From Streptomyces abyssomicinicus (GTDB lineage: Bacteria; Actinomycetota; Actinomycetes; Streptomycetales; Streptomycetaceae), in the NCBI RefSeq assembly GCF_008974245.1, contig NZ_BBZI01000005.1:282180-346179 (forward strand): 64,000 nt of DNA. The letters are read 5' to 3'. The position numbers and the translations under genes were made by a program. Of this stretch, positions 1 to 8,387 are shown one piece after another (positions within the stretch are counted from its first letter, which is position 1; each line of letters begins with the position of its first letter). The notes beneath the pieces were generated by a model. That model did not search any database, had not been told where the DNA came from, and worked only from the letters and a program-made list of their open reading frames with translations.

Positions 1-500
1 GGGTGGAGAACGAGTCGGCGGACGTCATCCCGGCCGACTTCGGGGTGTCGATAGGAGCCCCCTCCGGCCTGGACAGCTCCGACAAGATGCCCTTCGGCAC
101 CCTGTGGGCGTCCGGCGCCGAGCCCTTCGTCGTCCCGGCCAAGGCCAAGAACCAGGCCGGCGGCATGGAGCAGCTGCGCATCATGCTCAGCGAGGAGTCG
201 TCGAAGAACTTCACCTCCAAGGTGAAGTCGCTGTCCGCCCTCGACGGCGGCACCGACGGCATCGAGCTCACCCCCGGTCTCAAGTCCGGTGTCGCCGCGC
301 TGGAGAAGGCGGGCGACAACATCCTCAACCCGCGCATCCAGGACTGGTACGTGGCGCTGCAGAAGGAGAAGATCGGCACCGCCGGTCTCGGCGAGATGAT
401 GGCCGGCCGTCTCACCCCGGCCGAGGCGATCAAGAAGATCCAGGGTTACGCCGACGAGGCGGCCCAGGACGACTCCATCAAGCACTACAAGCACACCTGA
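1..500 (+). CDS. ngcE: NgcE-type sugar-binding lipoprotein, 3' part only
   Basis: This is the C-terminal 165 residues or so of an ABC-importer extracellular sugar-binding protein; the gene begins upstream of the window, so signal peptide and lipobox cannot be seen. The visible part has the helical C-lobe of family 1 solute-binding proteins and ends KHYKHT. Two permease genes with EAA loops follow at once, so it is the binding component of that importer. The order binding protein, two permeases, ROK regulator, xylFGH is what I recall for ngcEFG-rok7B7-xylFGH in S. coelicolor, where NgcE binds N-acetylglucosamine and chitobiose. The substrate is therefore assigned by synteny, not from binding residues seen here. 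A separate ATPase gene is absent, as is common when a shared MsiK-type ATPase serves such importers. Confidence 0.8.
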   Translation, partial: VENESADVIPADFGVSIGAPSGLDSSDKMPFGTLWASGAEPFVVPAKAKNQAGGMEQLRIMLSEESSKNFTSKVKSLSALDGGTDGIELTPGLKSGVAALEKAGDNILNPRIQDWYVALQKEKIGTAGLGEMMAGRLTPAEAIKKIQGYADEAAQDDSIKHYKHT

Positions 501-533
501 GCAAGGACACCTGAGCACGCCACGTGAGCCCGT

Positions 534-579
534 CCGCCGGGCGCGGTCCGTCACCTGACGCGCGGACCGCGCCCGGCGG
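534..579 (+). terminator. Strong hairpin between ngcE and ngcF
   Basis: A perfect 17-bp inverted repeat (534-550 with 563-579, arms beginning CCGCCGGGCG) with a 12-base loop lies 34 bases after the ngcE stop and 49 bases before ngcF. There is no T-tract. Such hairpins after binding-protein genes usually act as attenuators or 3'-end stabilisers, giving more binding protein than permease; that role is inferred here. Confidence 0.6.
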
Positions 580-627
580 AGGCCTCCACCGCCGTACCCA
601 CCGCCGCACAGATCGGGTCACCAGCGG

Positions 628-1551
628 ATGCAGCACGGTAAGTACCGCTTCGTCGTCGGATTCCTGACGGCCCCCCTGGCGTTGTACGCCATCTTCGTCG
701 TCTGGCCCTTCATCCAGTCGATCTTCTACTCCTTCACCAACTGGTCCGGCCTGAGTCCGGAGTTCTCCATGGTGGGGATCGACAACTACACGCGCCTGGT
801 CGAGGACGACGTCTTCTGGAAGTCGCTCTGGCACAGCGTGCTGTTCGCGTTGCTCGTCCCGGTGGTCACCATCGGTCTGGCGCTGTTCCTGGCCTTCATG
901 GTCAACGTGGGCGGCCGTAAGCGGCGCGGTGGTCCGGCGATCACCGGAGTGCGCGGGTCGTCGTTCTACAAGATCGTCTACTTCTTCCCGCAGGTGCTGT
1001 CGATCGTCATCATCGCCCTGCTCTTCCAGTTCATCTACAACCCGCGCAGCGGCGTGATCAACGCACTGCTGGCGGGGATCGGGGTGGATGCGCAGCCCGA
1101 GTGGCTGGGCGACCCGAACCTGGCCCTGTGGTGCGTGATGGCCGTGGTCGTCTGGGCGACGGTCGGGTTCTTCGTGGTGCTGTTCTCGGCCGGCATGGCC
1201 TCCATCCCCGCCGAGCTCTACGAGGCCGCCCTGCTGGACGGCGCGAGCCGGGTGACCACCTTCTTCAAGGTGACCCTGCCGCTGCTGTGGGACACCGTGC
1301 AGTCCGGCTGGGTCTACATCGGCATCCTGGCCCTGGGCGCCGAGTCGTTCGCCGTGGTGCACATCATGACGGTCGGCCCCGGCGGTCCCGACTACTCGAC
1401 CACCGTCATGGTCCTGTACGTGTACCAGAAGGCGTTCCGTGACGGACAGGCCGCCTACGCGACCACCATCGGCGTCGCCCTGCTCGCCGTCACGCTGGCG
1501 TTCGCCGCCCTCGTGATGCGACTGGGACGCCGCGAGCGGCTGGAGTACTGA
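628..1551 (+). CDS. ngcF: ABC sugar importer permease NgcF
   Basis: This is a 307-residue MalF-type inner-membrane permease with about six hydrophobic segments. The first is near residues 8-28 (FLTAPLALYAIFVVWPF). The EAA loop that docks the ATPase is EAALLDGASRVTTFFKVTLP near residues 195-214. It works with NgcG and the lipoprotein encoded just upstream to import GlcNAc/chitobiose-type sugars (substrate by synteny). The ATG at 628 has only a weak ribosome-binding site, but no better start exists before the first membrane segment. ngcG follows after 3 bases, so the two are translated from one message. Confidence 0.85.
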   Translation: MQHGKYRFVVGFLTAPLALYAIFVVWPFIQSIFYSFTNWSGLSPEFSMVGIDNYTRLVEDDVFWKSLWHSVLFALLVPVVTIGLALFLAFMVNVGGRKRRGGPAITGVRGSSFYKIVYFFPQVLSIVIIALLFQFIYNPRSGVINALLAGIGVDAQPEWLGDPNLALWCVMAVVVWATVGFFVVLFSAGMASIPAELYEAALLDGASRVTTFFKVTLPLLWDTVQSGWVYIGILALGAESFAVVHIMTVGPGGPDYSTTVMVLYVYQKAFRDGQAAYATTIGVALLAVTLAFAALVMRLGRRERLEY

Positions 1552-1554
1552 GAG

Positions 1555-2493
1555 ATGAAGACCGACACCCCGCCGCCCGGCGACGACGCCGTCCTCCCCG
1601 GCCCCGGCGCCCTGAGCACCCGCACCTCCGAACGTCCGGAGCGCCCGGCGCGCCGGGCCAAGGAGGGCGAGGGAAAGATCCTCAACGTCTTCTCGCACGG
1701 CGTGCTGGTGCTGTGGGCGATCATGGTCACCCTGCCGCTGCTGTGGGCCGTGATGACCGCCTTCAAGGACAACCGGGCCATCATCAGCTCGCCCTGGTCG
1801 CTCCCGGACAGCCTGCACTTCGACAACTTCGCGCGGGCGTGGACCCAGGCGCAGATCGGTGACTACTTCCTCAACACGGTCGTCGTGGTGGGCGGTTCGC
1901 TGATCGGCACGCTGGTGCTCGGCTCCATGGCGGCGTACGTGCTGGCCCGGTTCGACTTCCCGGGCAACCGGCTCGTCTACTTCCTGTTCGTCGGCGGCAT
2001 GAGCTTCCCGGTGATGCTCGCCCTGGTGCCGCTGTTCTACGTGGTGAACAACATCGGCCTGCTCAACACCACCCACGGGCTGATCCTGGTCTACATCGCG
2101 TACTCGCTGCCGTTCACCGTCTTCTTCCTGACCTCCTTCTTCCGCACGCTGCCCACCTCGATCGCGGAGGCCGCCTTCGTCGACGGGGCCTCGCACACCC
2201 GGACCTTCTTCCAGGTGATGCTGCCGATGGCGAAGCCCGGCCTGATCAGCGTCGGGATCTTCAACTTCCTCGGCCAATGGAACCAGTACATGCTGCCCAC
2301 GGTGCTCAACACCGAGGAGGACCAGAGGGTGCTCACCCAGGGCCTGGTGCAGATGACGGCGGTCGCAGGCTACAAGAGCGACTGGGGCGCGCTCTTCGCC
2401 GGCCTGGTGCTGGCCATGCTGCCGGTGCTCGGCGCGTACATCGTCTTCCAGCGGCAGGTCGTCCAGGGGCTCACCGCGGGGGCCCTGAAGTAG
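1555..2493 (+). CDS. ngcG: ABC sugar importer permease NgcG
   Basis: This is a 312-residue MalG-type permease. A 45-residue cytoplasmic N-terminus rich in P, R and E comes before six membrane segments. The EAA loop reads EAAFVDGASHTRTFFQVMLP near residues 205-224, and the C-terminus VVQGLTAGALK is typical of the family. It pairs with NgcF to form the membrane channel. Its start lies 3 bases after the ngcF stop. About 150 bases separate it from the ROK regulator gene downstream, which probably has its own promoter. Confidence 0.85.
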   Translation: MKTDTPPPGDDAVLPGPGALSTRTSERPERPARRAKEGEGKILNVFSHGVLVLWAIMVTLPLLWAVMTAFKDNRAIISSPWSLPDSLHFDNFARAWTQAQIGDYFLNTVVVVGGSLIGTLVLGSMAAYVLARFDFPGNRLVYFLFVGGMSFPVMLALVPLFYVVNNIGLLNTTHGLILVYIAYSLPFTVFFLTSFFRTLPTSIAEAAFVDGASHTRTFFQVMLPMAKPGLISVGIFNFLGQWNQYMLPTVLNTEEDQRVLTQGLVQMTAVAGYKSDWGALFAGLVLAMLPVLGAYIVFQRQVVQGLTAGALK

Positions 2494-2543
2494 GCCGAAG
2501 CGGACCGAAGCAGACGCCCGGCGTTCTCCTCCCGTTCAACGAT

Positions 2544-2580
2544 CCGGTTCCACCTCTTGACGCAACGGTGAGGGAACCGG
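2544..2580 (+). promoter_or_regulatory. Inverted repeat before rok7B7
   Basis: An 8-bp inverted repeat, CCGGTTCC (2544-2551) and GGAACCGG (2573-2580), flanks a TTGACG hexamer at 2557-2562 in the gap between ngcG and rok7B7. It could be an operator, a short terminator for ngcG, or part of the rok7B7 promoter. No convincing -10 box was found at the right distance. Confidence 0.3.
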
Positions 2581-2647
2581 TCAGCTTGGACTTCACTTGT
2601 TGGACAAGGCGGGGCCTCGCCGGAGCGGCCCCGTGCGGGAGGTCGTC

Positions 2648-3850
2648 GTGGAGACTCCAGGGTCGCAGTCGTCACTGCACCGGGCAAACCTGGAGAGAGT
2701 GGTCAGAGCGGTACGACTCGCCGGATCCCTGACCCAGGCGGAAATCGCCCGGACCACCGGTCTGTCGGCCGCGACCGTCTCGAACATCGTGCGGGAACTG
2801 AAGGATGCCGGGATGGTCGAGGTGACCCCCACCTCGGCCGGCGGCCGCCGCGCCCGCTCCGTCTCGCTCAGCGGGGACGCGGGGATCGTGGTCGGCATCG
2901 ACTTCGGCCACACCCATCTGCGGGTGGCGCTGGGCAACCTCGCCCACCAGGTGCTGGCCGAGCAGACCGAGCCGCTGGACGTCGACGTCTCCGCCGCGCA
3001 GGGCTTCGACCGGGCCGAACAGCTGGTCAGGCGCCTGATCGACAGTGTCGGCGCCGACCGTGACAAGATCGCCGGCGTCGGTCTGGGCGTCCCCGGCCCG
3101 ATCGACCTGGAGTCCGGCACCCTCGGCTCCACGGCCATCCTGCCCGGCTGGCGCGGCACCCGCCCCGCCGAGGAACTGGAAGCCAGGCTGGGCGTCCCGG
3201 TCCACGTGGACAACGATGCCAACCTCGGCGCCCTCGGTGAACTGACCTGGGGGAGCGGCCGCGGGGTCAAGGACCTGGCCTACATCAAGGTGGCCAGCGG
3301 TGTCGGCGCCGGCCTGGTGATCGACGGCAAGATCTACCGCGGCCCGGGCGGCACGGCGGGCGAGATCGGGCACATCACCCTCGACGAGTCCGGCCCGGTC
3401 TGCCGCTGCGGCAACCGCGGCTGTCTGGAGACCTTCACCGCGGCGCGCTACGTGCTGCCGCTGCTCCAGCCGACCCATGGCCCGGAACTCACCATGGAGG
3501 CCATGGTGCGCCTGGCCAAGGAGGGCGATCCGGGGTGCCGGCGGATGATCGGCGACATCGGGCGTCACGTGGGCAGCGGGGTGGCCAATCTGTGTAACCT
3601 CCTCAACCCCGGGCGGATCGTCATCGGCGGCGACCTCGCGGAGGCGGGGGAGCTGATGCTGGGTCCGATCCGGGAGTCGGTGGGACGGTACGCGATCCCG
3701 AGCGCCGCCCGCCTGCTCTCCGTCGTGCCGGGCGGACTGGGCGGCCGGGCCGAGGTGCTGGGGGCGCTGGCCCTCGCGCTGAACGAGGTGGGCGACGCCT
3801 CCCTGCTCGGGGGCACGCCGCTACGCTCCGTACCTAACTCGTTCACTTAG
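2648..3850 (+). CDS. rok7B7: ROK-family transcriptional regulator Rok7B7
   Basis: This is a 400-residue ROK repressor. An N-terminal winged helix (about residues 20-65, with TQAEIARTTGLSAATVSNIV as helix-turn-helix) is followed by a glucokinase-like domain: GVGLGVPGPID, VDNDANLGALGE and GEIGHITLD. The zinc motif CRCGNRGCLE is intact. The GTG at 2648 is preferred because GGGAGG sits 5 bases upstream and the protein then begins METPGSQSS, as I recall for S. coelicolor Rok7B7; a longer in-frame TTG start at 2597 lacks such a site. The gene lies between ngcEFG and xylFGH. Published work on S. coelicolor links Rok7B7 to xylose uptake, carbon catabolite repression and antibiotic production, so it likely controls xylFGH here. 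Confidence 0.88.
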   Translation: METPGSQSSLHRANLERVVRAVRLAGSLTQAEIARTTGLSAATVSNIVRELKDAGMVEVTPTSAGGRRARSVSLSGDAGIVVGIDFGHTHLRVALGNLAHQVLAEQTEPLDVDVSAAQGFDRAEQLVRRLIDSVGADRDKIAGVGLGVPGPIDLESGTLGSTAILPGWRGTRPAEELEARLGVPVHVDNDANLGALGELTWGSGRGVKDLAYIKVASGVGAGLVIDGKIYRGPGGTAGEIGHITLDESGPVCRCGNRGCLETFTAARYVLPLLQPTHGPELTMEAMVRLAKEGDPGCRRMIGDIGRHVGSGVANLCNLLNPGRIVIGGDLAEAGELMLGPIRESVGRYAIPSAARLLSVVPGGLGGRAEVLGALALALNEVGDASLLGGTPLRSVPNSFT

Positions 3851-3877
3851 AGAACACAGCCGGTCGTTGCCAGACCG

Positions 3878-3902
3878 TTAAGTATTCACTTCTTGACGTC
3901 AA
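3878..3902 (+). promoter_or_regulatory. Candidate xylF control region
   Basis: The 127-base gap between rok7B7 and xylF is unusually A+T rich for this genome. It contains TTAAGT (3878-3883), AAGT-N4-ACTT and a perfect palindrome TTGACGTCAA (3893-3902) that also supplies a -35-like TTGACG. These are plausible ROK-operator and promoter elements. TTAAGT also occurs in the operators of the second ROK locus at 53.4 and 60.8 kb. No experimental support is visible. Confidence 0.35.
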
Positions 3903-3977
3903 ACATCGATTTCGAGTTGACTTCGGTCACTTACCTCGGCCGCGACGGTGCGGCCGCGTCAGGGAGGCACCTCTCTT

Positions 3978-5081
3978 ATGAACGCCAAGATTCGTAGCGT
4001 CGTGATCGGCGCTGCCGCTGTTTCTATGGCTCTGTCCATGGCCGCCTGTGGCAAGGCGGGCGACGACGCCAAGGACGAGGGCGGTTCCGGCGACAAGGGC
4101 GGCAAGTCCATCGGTCTGCTGCTGCCCGACACTGTCACCGCCCGGTACGAGAAGTTCGACAAGCCCTACTTCGAGGACAAGGTCACGGCGCTCTGCTCCG
4201 ACTGCACCGTCGAGTACGCGAACGCCGGCGCCGACCCGAACAAGCAGGCCCAGCAGGTCAGCGACATGATCACCAAGGGTGTCAAGGTGATCGTGGTCAG
4301 CGCTCAGGACTCCGCGGCCATCAAGTCCTCCGTGGAGGAGGCCGAGTCCAAGGGCGTCAAGGTCATCGCGTACGACCGCCTCGCCCAGGGCCCGGTGTCC
4401 GCCTACGTCTCCTTCGACAACGAGAAGGTCGGCCAGCTCCAGGGTGAGGCCCTCCTCGAGGGTCTGGGCGACAAGGCGACCCCGAAGTCGAAGATCGTCA
4501 TGATCAACGGTGACGACGCCGACCCGAACGCCGCCCAGTTCAAGAAGGGCGCCCACGGCGCCCTGGACGGCAAGGTCGACATCGCCTACGAGCAGACCGG
4601 CCTCTGGAAGGACACGGTCGCCGCGGAGAAGATGTCCGCCGCCATCACCCAGCTCGGCAAGAAGAACATCACCGGCGTCTACTCCGCCAACGACGGCATG
4701 GCCGGTGGCATCGCCAACGTCCTCAAGGGCGAGGGCCTCGGCGACATCCCGCTGACCGGCCAGGACGCCGAGCTCGCCGCCATCCAGCGCATCGTCGCCG
4801 GCACCCAGTACGCCACCGTCTACAAGGCGTTCAAGCCGCAGGCCGAGGCTGCCGCCGAGCTTGCCGTCAAGCTGCTGAACGGTGAGGACGTCAAGTCCCT
4901 CGCCACCCAGGAGGTCACCAGCGGCTCCGGCGACAAGGTTCCCGCGCAGCTGCTGGCCCCGGTCTCCGTGACCCAGAAGAACATCGCGGACACCGTCGTC
5001 AAGGACGGCCTGTACACGGTCGAAGAGATCTGCGCCGGCGAGTTCGCCAAGGCGTGCGAGAAGGCCGGTCTCAGCAAGTAA
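3978..5081 (+). CDS. xylF: Xylose-type ABC importer binding lipoprotein XylF
   Basis: This is a 367-residue family 2 (ribose/xylose type) periplasmic-binding lipoprotein. The signal peptide ends in the lipobox LSMAAC, with the lipidated Cys at residue 24. A Gly/Asp/Lys-rich linker follows, then the two-lobed sugar-binding fold (KSIGLLLPDT, VIVVSAQDSAAIKS, GVKVIAYDR, TGVYSANDGMAGG). The ATG at 3978 has GGGAGG 11 bases upstream. With the xylG ATPase and xylH permease it forms a high-affinity pentose importer. D-xylose is assigned by synteny with S. coelicolor, so another pentose cannot be excluded. Confidence 0.87.
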   Translation: MNAKIRSVVIGAAAVSMALSMAACGKAGDDAKDEGGSGDKGGKSIGLLLPDTVTARYEKFDKPYFEDKVTALCSDCTVEYANAGADPNKQAQQVSDMITKGVKVIVVSAQDSAAIKSSVEEAESKGVKVIAYDRLAQGPVSAYVSFDNEKVGQLQGEALLEGLGDKATPKSKIVMINGDDADPNAAQFKKGAHGALDGKVDIAYEQTGLWKDTVAAEKMSAAITQLGKKNITGVYSANDGMAGGIANVLKGEGLGDIPLTGQDAELAAIQRIVAGTQYATVYKAFKPQAEAAAELAVKLLNGEDVKSLATQEVTSGSGDKVPAQLLAPVSVTQKNIADTVVKDGLYTVEEICAGEFAKACEKAGLSK

Positions 5082-5089
5082 GCGGCTCC

Positions 5090-5118
5090 GGCCGGCCCGC
5101 CCGACGGGGCGGCCGGCC
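5090..5118 (+). terminator. Hairpin after xylF
   Basis: An 8-bp stem GGCCGGCC (5090-5097 with 5111-5118), extended by GCCC/GGGC around a GACG loop, starts 9 bases after the xylF stop. It probably limits readthrough into xylGH and raises the binding protein to transporter ratio. The remaining 236 bases up to xylG are G+C rich with no gene seen. Confidence 0.5.
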
Positions 5119-5354
5119 CGGCGGCGGGACGAGCCGAACCGCGGATCCCGCCGCCCCCCGCCCGGCCTTTGCCCCGTCCTGTCCCCACCGAGGGACGGCT
5201 CGGGGCAGCGGCCGGTACGGGGCACCACCGTCCGCGCTCCGCGAGAGCGCGCGCACTCCCTCCCCCCGCAAACCCGCGCTTTCGCGCGCCCCTCCGCGTC
5301 CTGTCCGCAGGACGCGGCATCCCCGCCGGTCAGGCGGCGAAGGAGATGATTCAC

Positions 5355-6137
5355 GTGTCCGCTACGCCCGTGCTGGCGTTGCGCGGAGCCTCCAAGCGAT
5401 TCGGTGCGGTCCAGGCCCTCACCGACGTCCACCTGGAGGTCCACGCCGGAGAGGTCGTCGCGCTGGTCGGCGACAACGGCGCCGGAAAGTCCACGCTGGT
5501 CAAGGCGATCGCCGGCGTCCACCCCATCGACGAAGGCGTCGTCGAGTGGGAGGGCCGGCCGGTCTCGATCAGCAAGCCGCACGACGCCCAGGAGCTCGGC
5601 GTCGCGACCGTCTACCAGGACCTCGCCCTGTGCGACAACCTGGACGTCGTCGGCAACCTCTACCTCGGCCGGGAGCTGCGCCGCCGCGGCGTCCTCGACG
5701 AGGTCACCATGGAGCAGAAGGCCCGCGAGCTGCTGAGCACGCTGTCCATCCGCATCCCCAGCGTCCGCATCCCGATCGCCGGCCTCTCCGGCGGTCAGCG
5801 TCAGGTCGTCGCCATCGCGCGCGCCCTGATCGGCGACCCCAAGATCGTCATCCTGGACGAGCCCACCGCCGCCCTCGGCGTCGAGCAGACCGCCCAGGTC
5901 CTCGACCTGGTCGAGCGGCTGCGCGAGCGCGGCCTCGGCGTCATCCTCATCAGCCACAACATGGCCGACGTCAAGGCGGTGGCGGACACCGTCGCCGTGC
6001 TGCGCCTGGGCAAGAACAACGGCACCTTCCCGGTGAAGGACACCAGCCACGAAGAGATCATCGCCGCCATCACGGGTGCCACGGACAACGCCGTGACCCG
6101 TCGCGCGGAGCGTCGCACCACGGAGGCGGCAAAGTGA
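5355..6137 (+). CDS. xylG: Sugar ABC importer ATPase XylG (single domain)
   Basis: This is a 260-residue ABC ATPase. It has Walker A GDNGAGKST at residues 39-47, a Q-loop region (ATVYQDLALCDNLD), the signature LSGGQ, Walker B IVILDEP and the switch histidine in LISHN. It energises XylH. Classical XylG and RbsA proteins of enteric bacteria have two fused ABC domains (about 500 residues); this has one, so it must dimerise. The GTG at 5355 is chosen because AGGAG (5341-5345) lies 9 bases upstream; an in-frame ATG at 5346 directly abuts that site. The stop overlaps the xylH start (GTGA). Confidence 0.87.
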   Translation: MSATPVLALRGASKRFGAVQALTDVHLEVHAGEVVALVGDNGAGKSTLVKAIAGVHPIDEGVVEWEGRPVSISKPHDAQELGVATVYQDLALCDNLDVVGNLYLGRELRRRGVLDEVTMEQKARELLSTLSIRIPSVRIPIAGLSGGQRQVVAIARALIGDPKIVILDEPTAALGVEQTAQVLDLVERLRERGLGVILISHNMADVKAVADTVAVLRLGKNNGTFPVKDTSHEEIIAAITGATDNAVTRRAERRTTEAAK

Positions 6138-7447
6138 GCGACACGACCAAGACCCCCACCCCCAAGGGCACCGTCCCGGCCGCTGCCGAGGACCCCACCG
6201 CCGCGGCGGTGGCGGCCCCCGCCGTCGACCCCCGCCTGCTGGTGCGCGAAGAGGGCTTCAAGGGCTACATCACGGAGTTCAAGCGCAAGGTCAAGGGCGG
6301 TGAGCTGGGCTCGATCCCGGTCGTCGTCGGCCTGATCGTCATCGCGACGGTCTTCCAGCTCAACAACGACCGCTTCCTGAGCGCCGACAACCTGTCGAAC
6401 ATCGGCTACTACATGGCCGCCACCGGCATGCTCGCCATCGGCCTGGTCTTCGTGCTGCTGCTCGGCGAGATCGACCTCTCCGTCGGCTCGGTCAGCGGCC
6501 TGGCCTCCGCCGTGTTCGCCGTCGTGGTCACCAAGCACGGCATGGACGCCTGGCTGGCCCTGCTGCTCACCATCGTCACCGGTGTCGCCATCGGCGCGCT
6601 GCACGGCTGGTTCTTCGCCAGGATCGGCGTGCCCGCCTTCGTCGTCACCCTGGCCGGCTTCCTCGGCTGGAACGGCCTGATGCTGTGGCTGCTCGGCTCG
6701 AGCGGCACCATCAACATCCCCTCCGACGACGGCCCGGTCAGCCTGCTCGGCAAGTCGTCGTTCCTGCTGGACCAGGACATCGTCGGCGCCTACCTGCTGG
6801 CCGGGCTCGCCGTCCTGTCGCTGCTCGTCGGCTCCTTCATGGACCAGCGCCGCCGCCGCGCGGCCGGCGTCCCGTTCCGCCCGACCAGCGAGATCGTGCT
6901 GCGCGTCGTCGCCCTCGCGGTGGTCGCCTTCGCCGCCGCGGTCATGTTCAACAACTCCGCGGGCGTGCCCAACGCGCTGGTGATCTTCCTGGTCTGCCTG
7001 GTGATCATCGACTTCGTCCTGCGCCGCACCTCGTTCGGCCGCAAGGTCTTCGCGGTCGGCGGCGGCGTCGAGGCGGCCCGCCGCGCGGGCATCAACGTCG
7101 AGCTGGTCCGTATCACCGTCTTCGCCATCGCCGGCGGCTTCGCGGCCCTCGGCGGCATGTTCTTCGCCGGCCAGACCTCCAGCGCCACCATGCTGGCGGG
7201 CGGCGGCAACACCCTGATGCTGGCGATCGCCGCGGCGGTCATCGGCGGCACCAGCCTCTTCGGTGGCCGGGGCACCGTGTGGTCGGCCCTGCTGGGCATG
7301 CTCGTCATCCAGTCGATCAGCACCGGCCTGAGCCTGCTGAACATGGAGGCGTCGATCCAGTACATGATCACCGGCGCCGTGCTGCTCGGCGCGGTCGTCA
7401 TCGACTCCGTCTCCCGGCGGAGCCAGAAGGCGGCGGGCCGGGCGTAA
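6134..7447 (+). CDS. xylH: Sugar ABC importer permease XylH
   Basis: This is a 437-residue permease of the ribose/xylose branch. A Thr/Pro/Ala-rich cytoplasmic tail of about 55 residues precedes ten or so membrane segments. Typical family stretches are visible: [45 protein letters not shown] and the glycine-rich [15 protein letters not shown] near the end. The GTG start at 6134 overlaps the xylG stop by four bases, indicating translational coupling. A strong hairpin 17 bases after the stop closes the operon. Confidence 0.88.
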   Translation: MSDTTKTPTPKGTVPAAAEDPTAAAVAAPAVDPRLLVREEGFKGYITEFKRKVKGGELGSIPVVVGLIVIATVFQLNNDRFLSADNLSNIGYYMAATGMLAIGLVFVLLLGEIDLSVGSVSGLASAVFAVVVTKHGMDAWLALLLTIVTGVAIGALHGWFFARIGVPAFVVTLAGFLGWNGLMLWLLGSSGTINIPSDDGPVSLLGKSSFLLDQDIVGAYLLAGLAVLSLLVGSFMDQRRRRAAGVPFRPTSEIVLRVVALAVVAFAAAVMFNNSAGVPNALVIFLVCLVIIDFVLRRTSFGRKVFAVGGGVEAARRAGINVELVRITVFAIAGGFAALGGMFFAGQTSSATMLAGGGNTLMLAIAAAVIGGTSLFGGRGTVWSALLGMLVIQSISTGLSLLNMEASIQYMITGAVLLGAVVIDSVSRRSQKAAGRA

Positions 7448-7464
7448 CGCCCACGCAGCCCGCG

Positions 7465-7503
7465 GTGCCCGGCATCCTCGCGATGCCGGGCACCTGCTTT
7501 TCC
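7465..7503 (+). terminator. xylFGH terminator
   Basis: A perfect 12-bp stem (GTGCCCGGCATC at 7465-7476 with GATGCCGGGCAC at 7482-7493), a 5-base loop and the tail CTGCTTTT form one of the few hairpins in this window with a T-run. It is positioned directly after xylH. Confidence 0.85.
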
Positions 7504-7504
7504 C

Positions 7505-8225
7505 GGTGCGGGGCCCCGGGCCCCGGTTCCCGGGTCCCGGTTCCGGGCCCCTGGGTCCGGCTCCGGGCTCCAGCCCTGGCCTCGGCCTTCGGCCCTCGGC
7601 TCCGGTCTCCGGCCCCGGCTTCGGCGGTTGGTTTGGGGCTCCGGCCTTCAGACCCGGGCGCGCCTCGGTTCCGGCCCTGGCTCTTGGTTTCGGGCTCGGG
7701 TTCTCGGCTGCGGGCTCCGGTCCTGGCTTCGGCGGTCGGTTGTCGGGCTCTGGCTCTCGGCTTCCGGCCCTGGCCCAGGCTTCGGCTGCGGGCTCCGGCC
7801 CCGGCTCCGGGCTCGGGTCCTGGCTTCGGCGGTCGGTTGTCGGGCTCTGGCTCTCGGCTTCCGGCCCTGGCCCAGGCTTCGGCTGCGGGCTCCGGCCCTG
7901 GCTGCGGGCTCGGGTCCTGGCTTCGGCGGTCGGTTGTCGGGCTCCGGCGCTCGGCTTCCGGCTCCGGGCTCCGGCCTTGGCTTTTGGTCTCGGGCCTCGG
8001 TTCCGGCTCCGGCTGCGGGCTCCGGCCCTGGCTTTTGGCTTTGGCCTCCGGCCCTGGCTGTCGGCTCCGGGCTGTGGACCCGGCTGTCGGCCTTCGGCTC
8101 CGGGCTACGGACCCGGCTCCGGCCTTGACCAGGCCCTCCGGCCCGGCCTTCGGCTCCGGGGTTCGGCCGGCTCCGGCCCCGGCTTCGGCCAGGGCTTCGG
8201 CCCCGGTTCCCGGCCCGGCTCTCCC
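7505..8225. repeat. A-poor tandem-repeat tract between xylH and dxs
   Basis: About 720 bases are built from degenerate GGCTCCGG, GGCTTCGG and GGCCCTGGC units. A higher-order unit starting CTTCGGCGGTCGGTTGTCGG recurs at 7727, 7824 and 7921, a period of exactly 97 bases, with a degenerate copy near 7619. Counting 7561-8160 gives only about ten A residues in 600 bases, while T is common, so the strands are strongly asymmetric. All reading frames stay open because stop codons need A on one strand or the other, but the translations are featureless G/S/A/R/P repeats. I see no gene in it. Confidence 0.8.
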
Positions 8226-8335
8226 GGGTGGCGGAACCACCCGAACGGGTGTACCACCAGGGAACCGCTCCCCCCGCCCGGACGTTCAGACACCGGGACG
8301 CACAGGGCCGTCCTGCGGGACGCGGAGCGGAACAT

Positions 8336-8341
8336 TAGACT
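8336..8341 (+). promoter_or_regulatory. Candidate dxs -10 box
   Basis: TAGACT matches the Streptomyces TANNNT -10 pattern and lies 46 bases before the dxs GTG, just beyond the repeat tract. The matching -35 (around CCTGCG, 8312-8317) is weak. Confidence 0.35.
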
Positions 8342-8387
8342 CGACAGGCCCTGCAACGCTCAACAGCTCTACTGCAAGGAGGCACGG

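Noticed and set aside
3927..6050. A 707-codon minus-strand frame opposite xylF and xylG
   Set aside because: The translation is V/D/L/G repeat-like antisense sequence, and the plus-strand genes have unmistakable motifs and ribosome sites.
7506..8387. Long frames in several phases through the repeat tract, including a 290-residue N-terminal extension of dxs
   Set aside because: Frames are open only because the tract lacks A. The translations are G/S/A/R/P repeats, and dxs has a strong ribosome site at its GTG.
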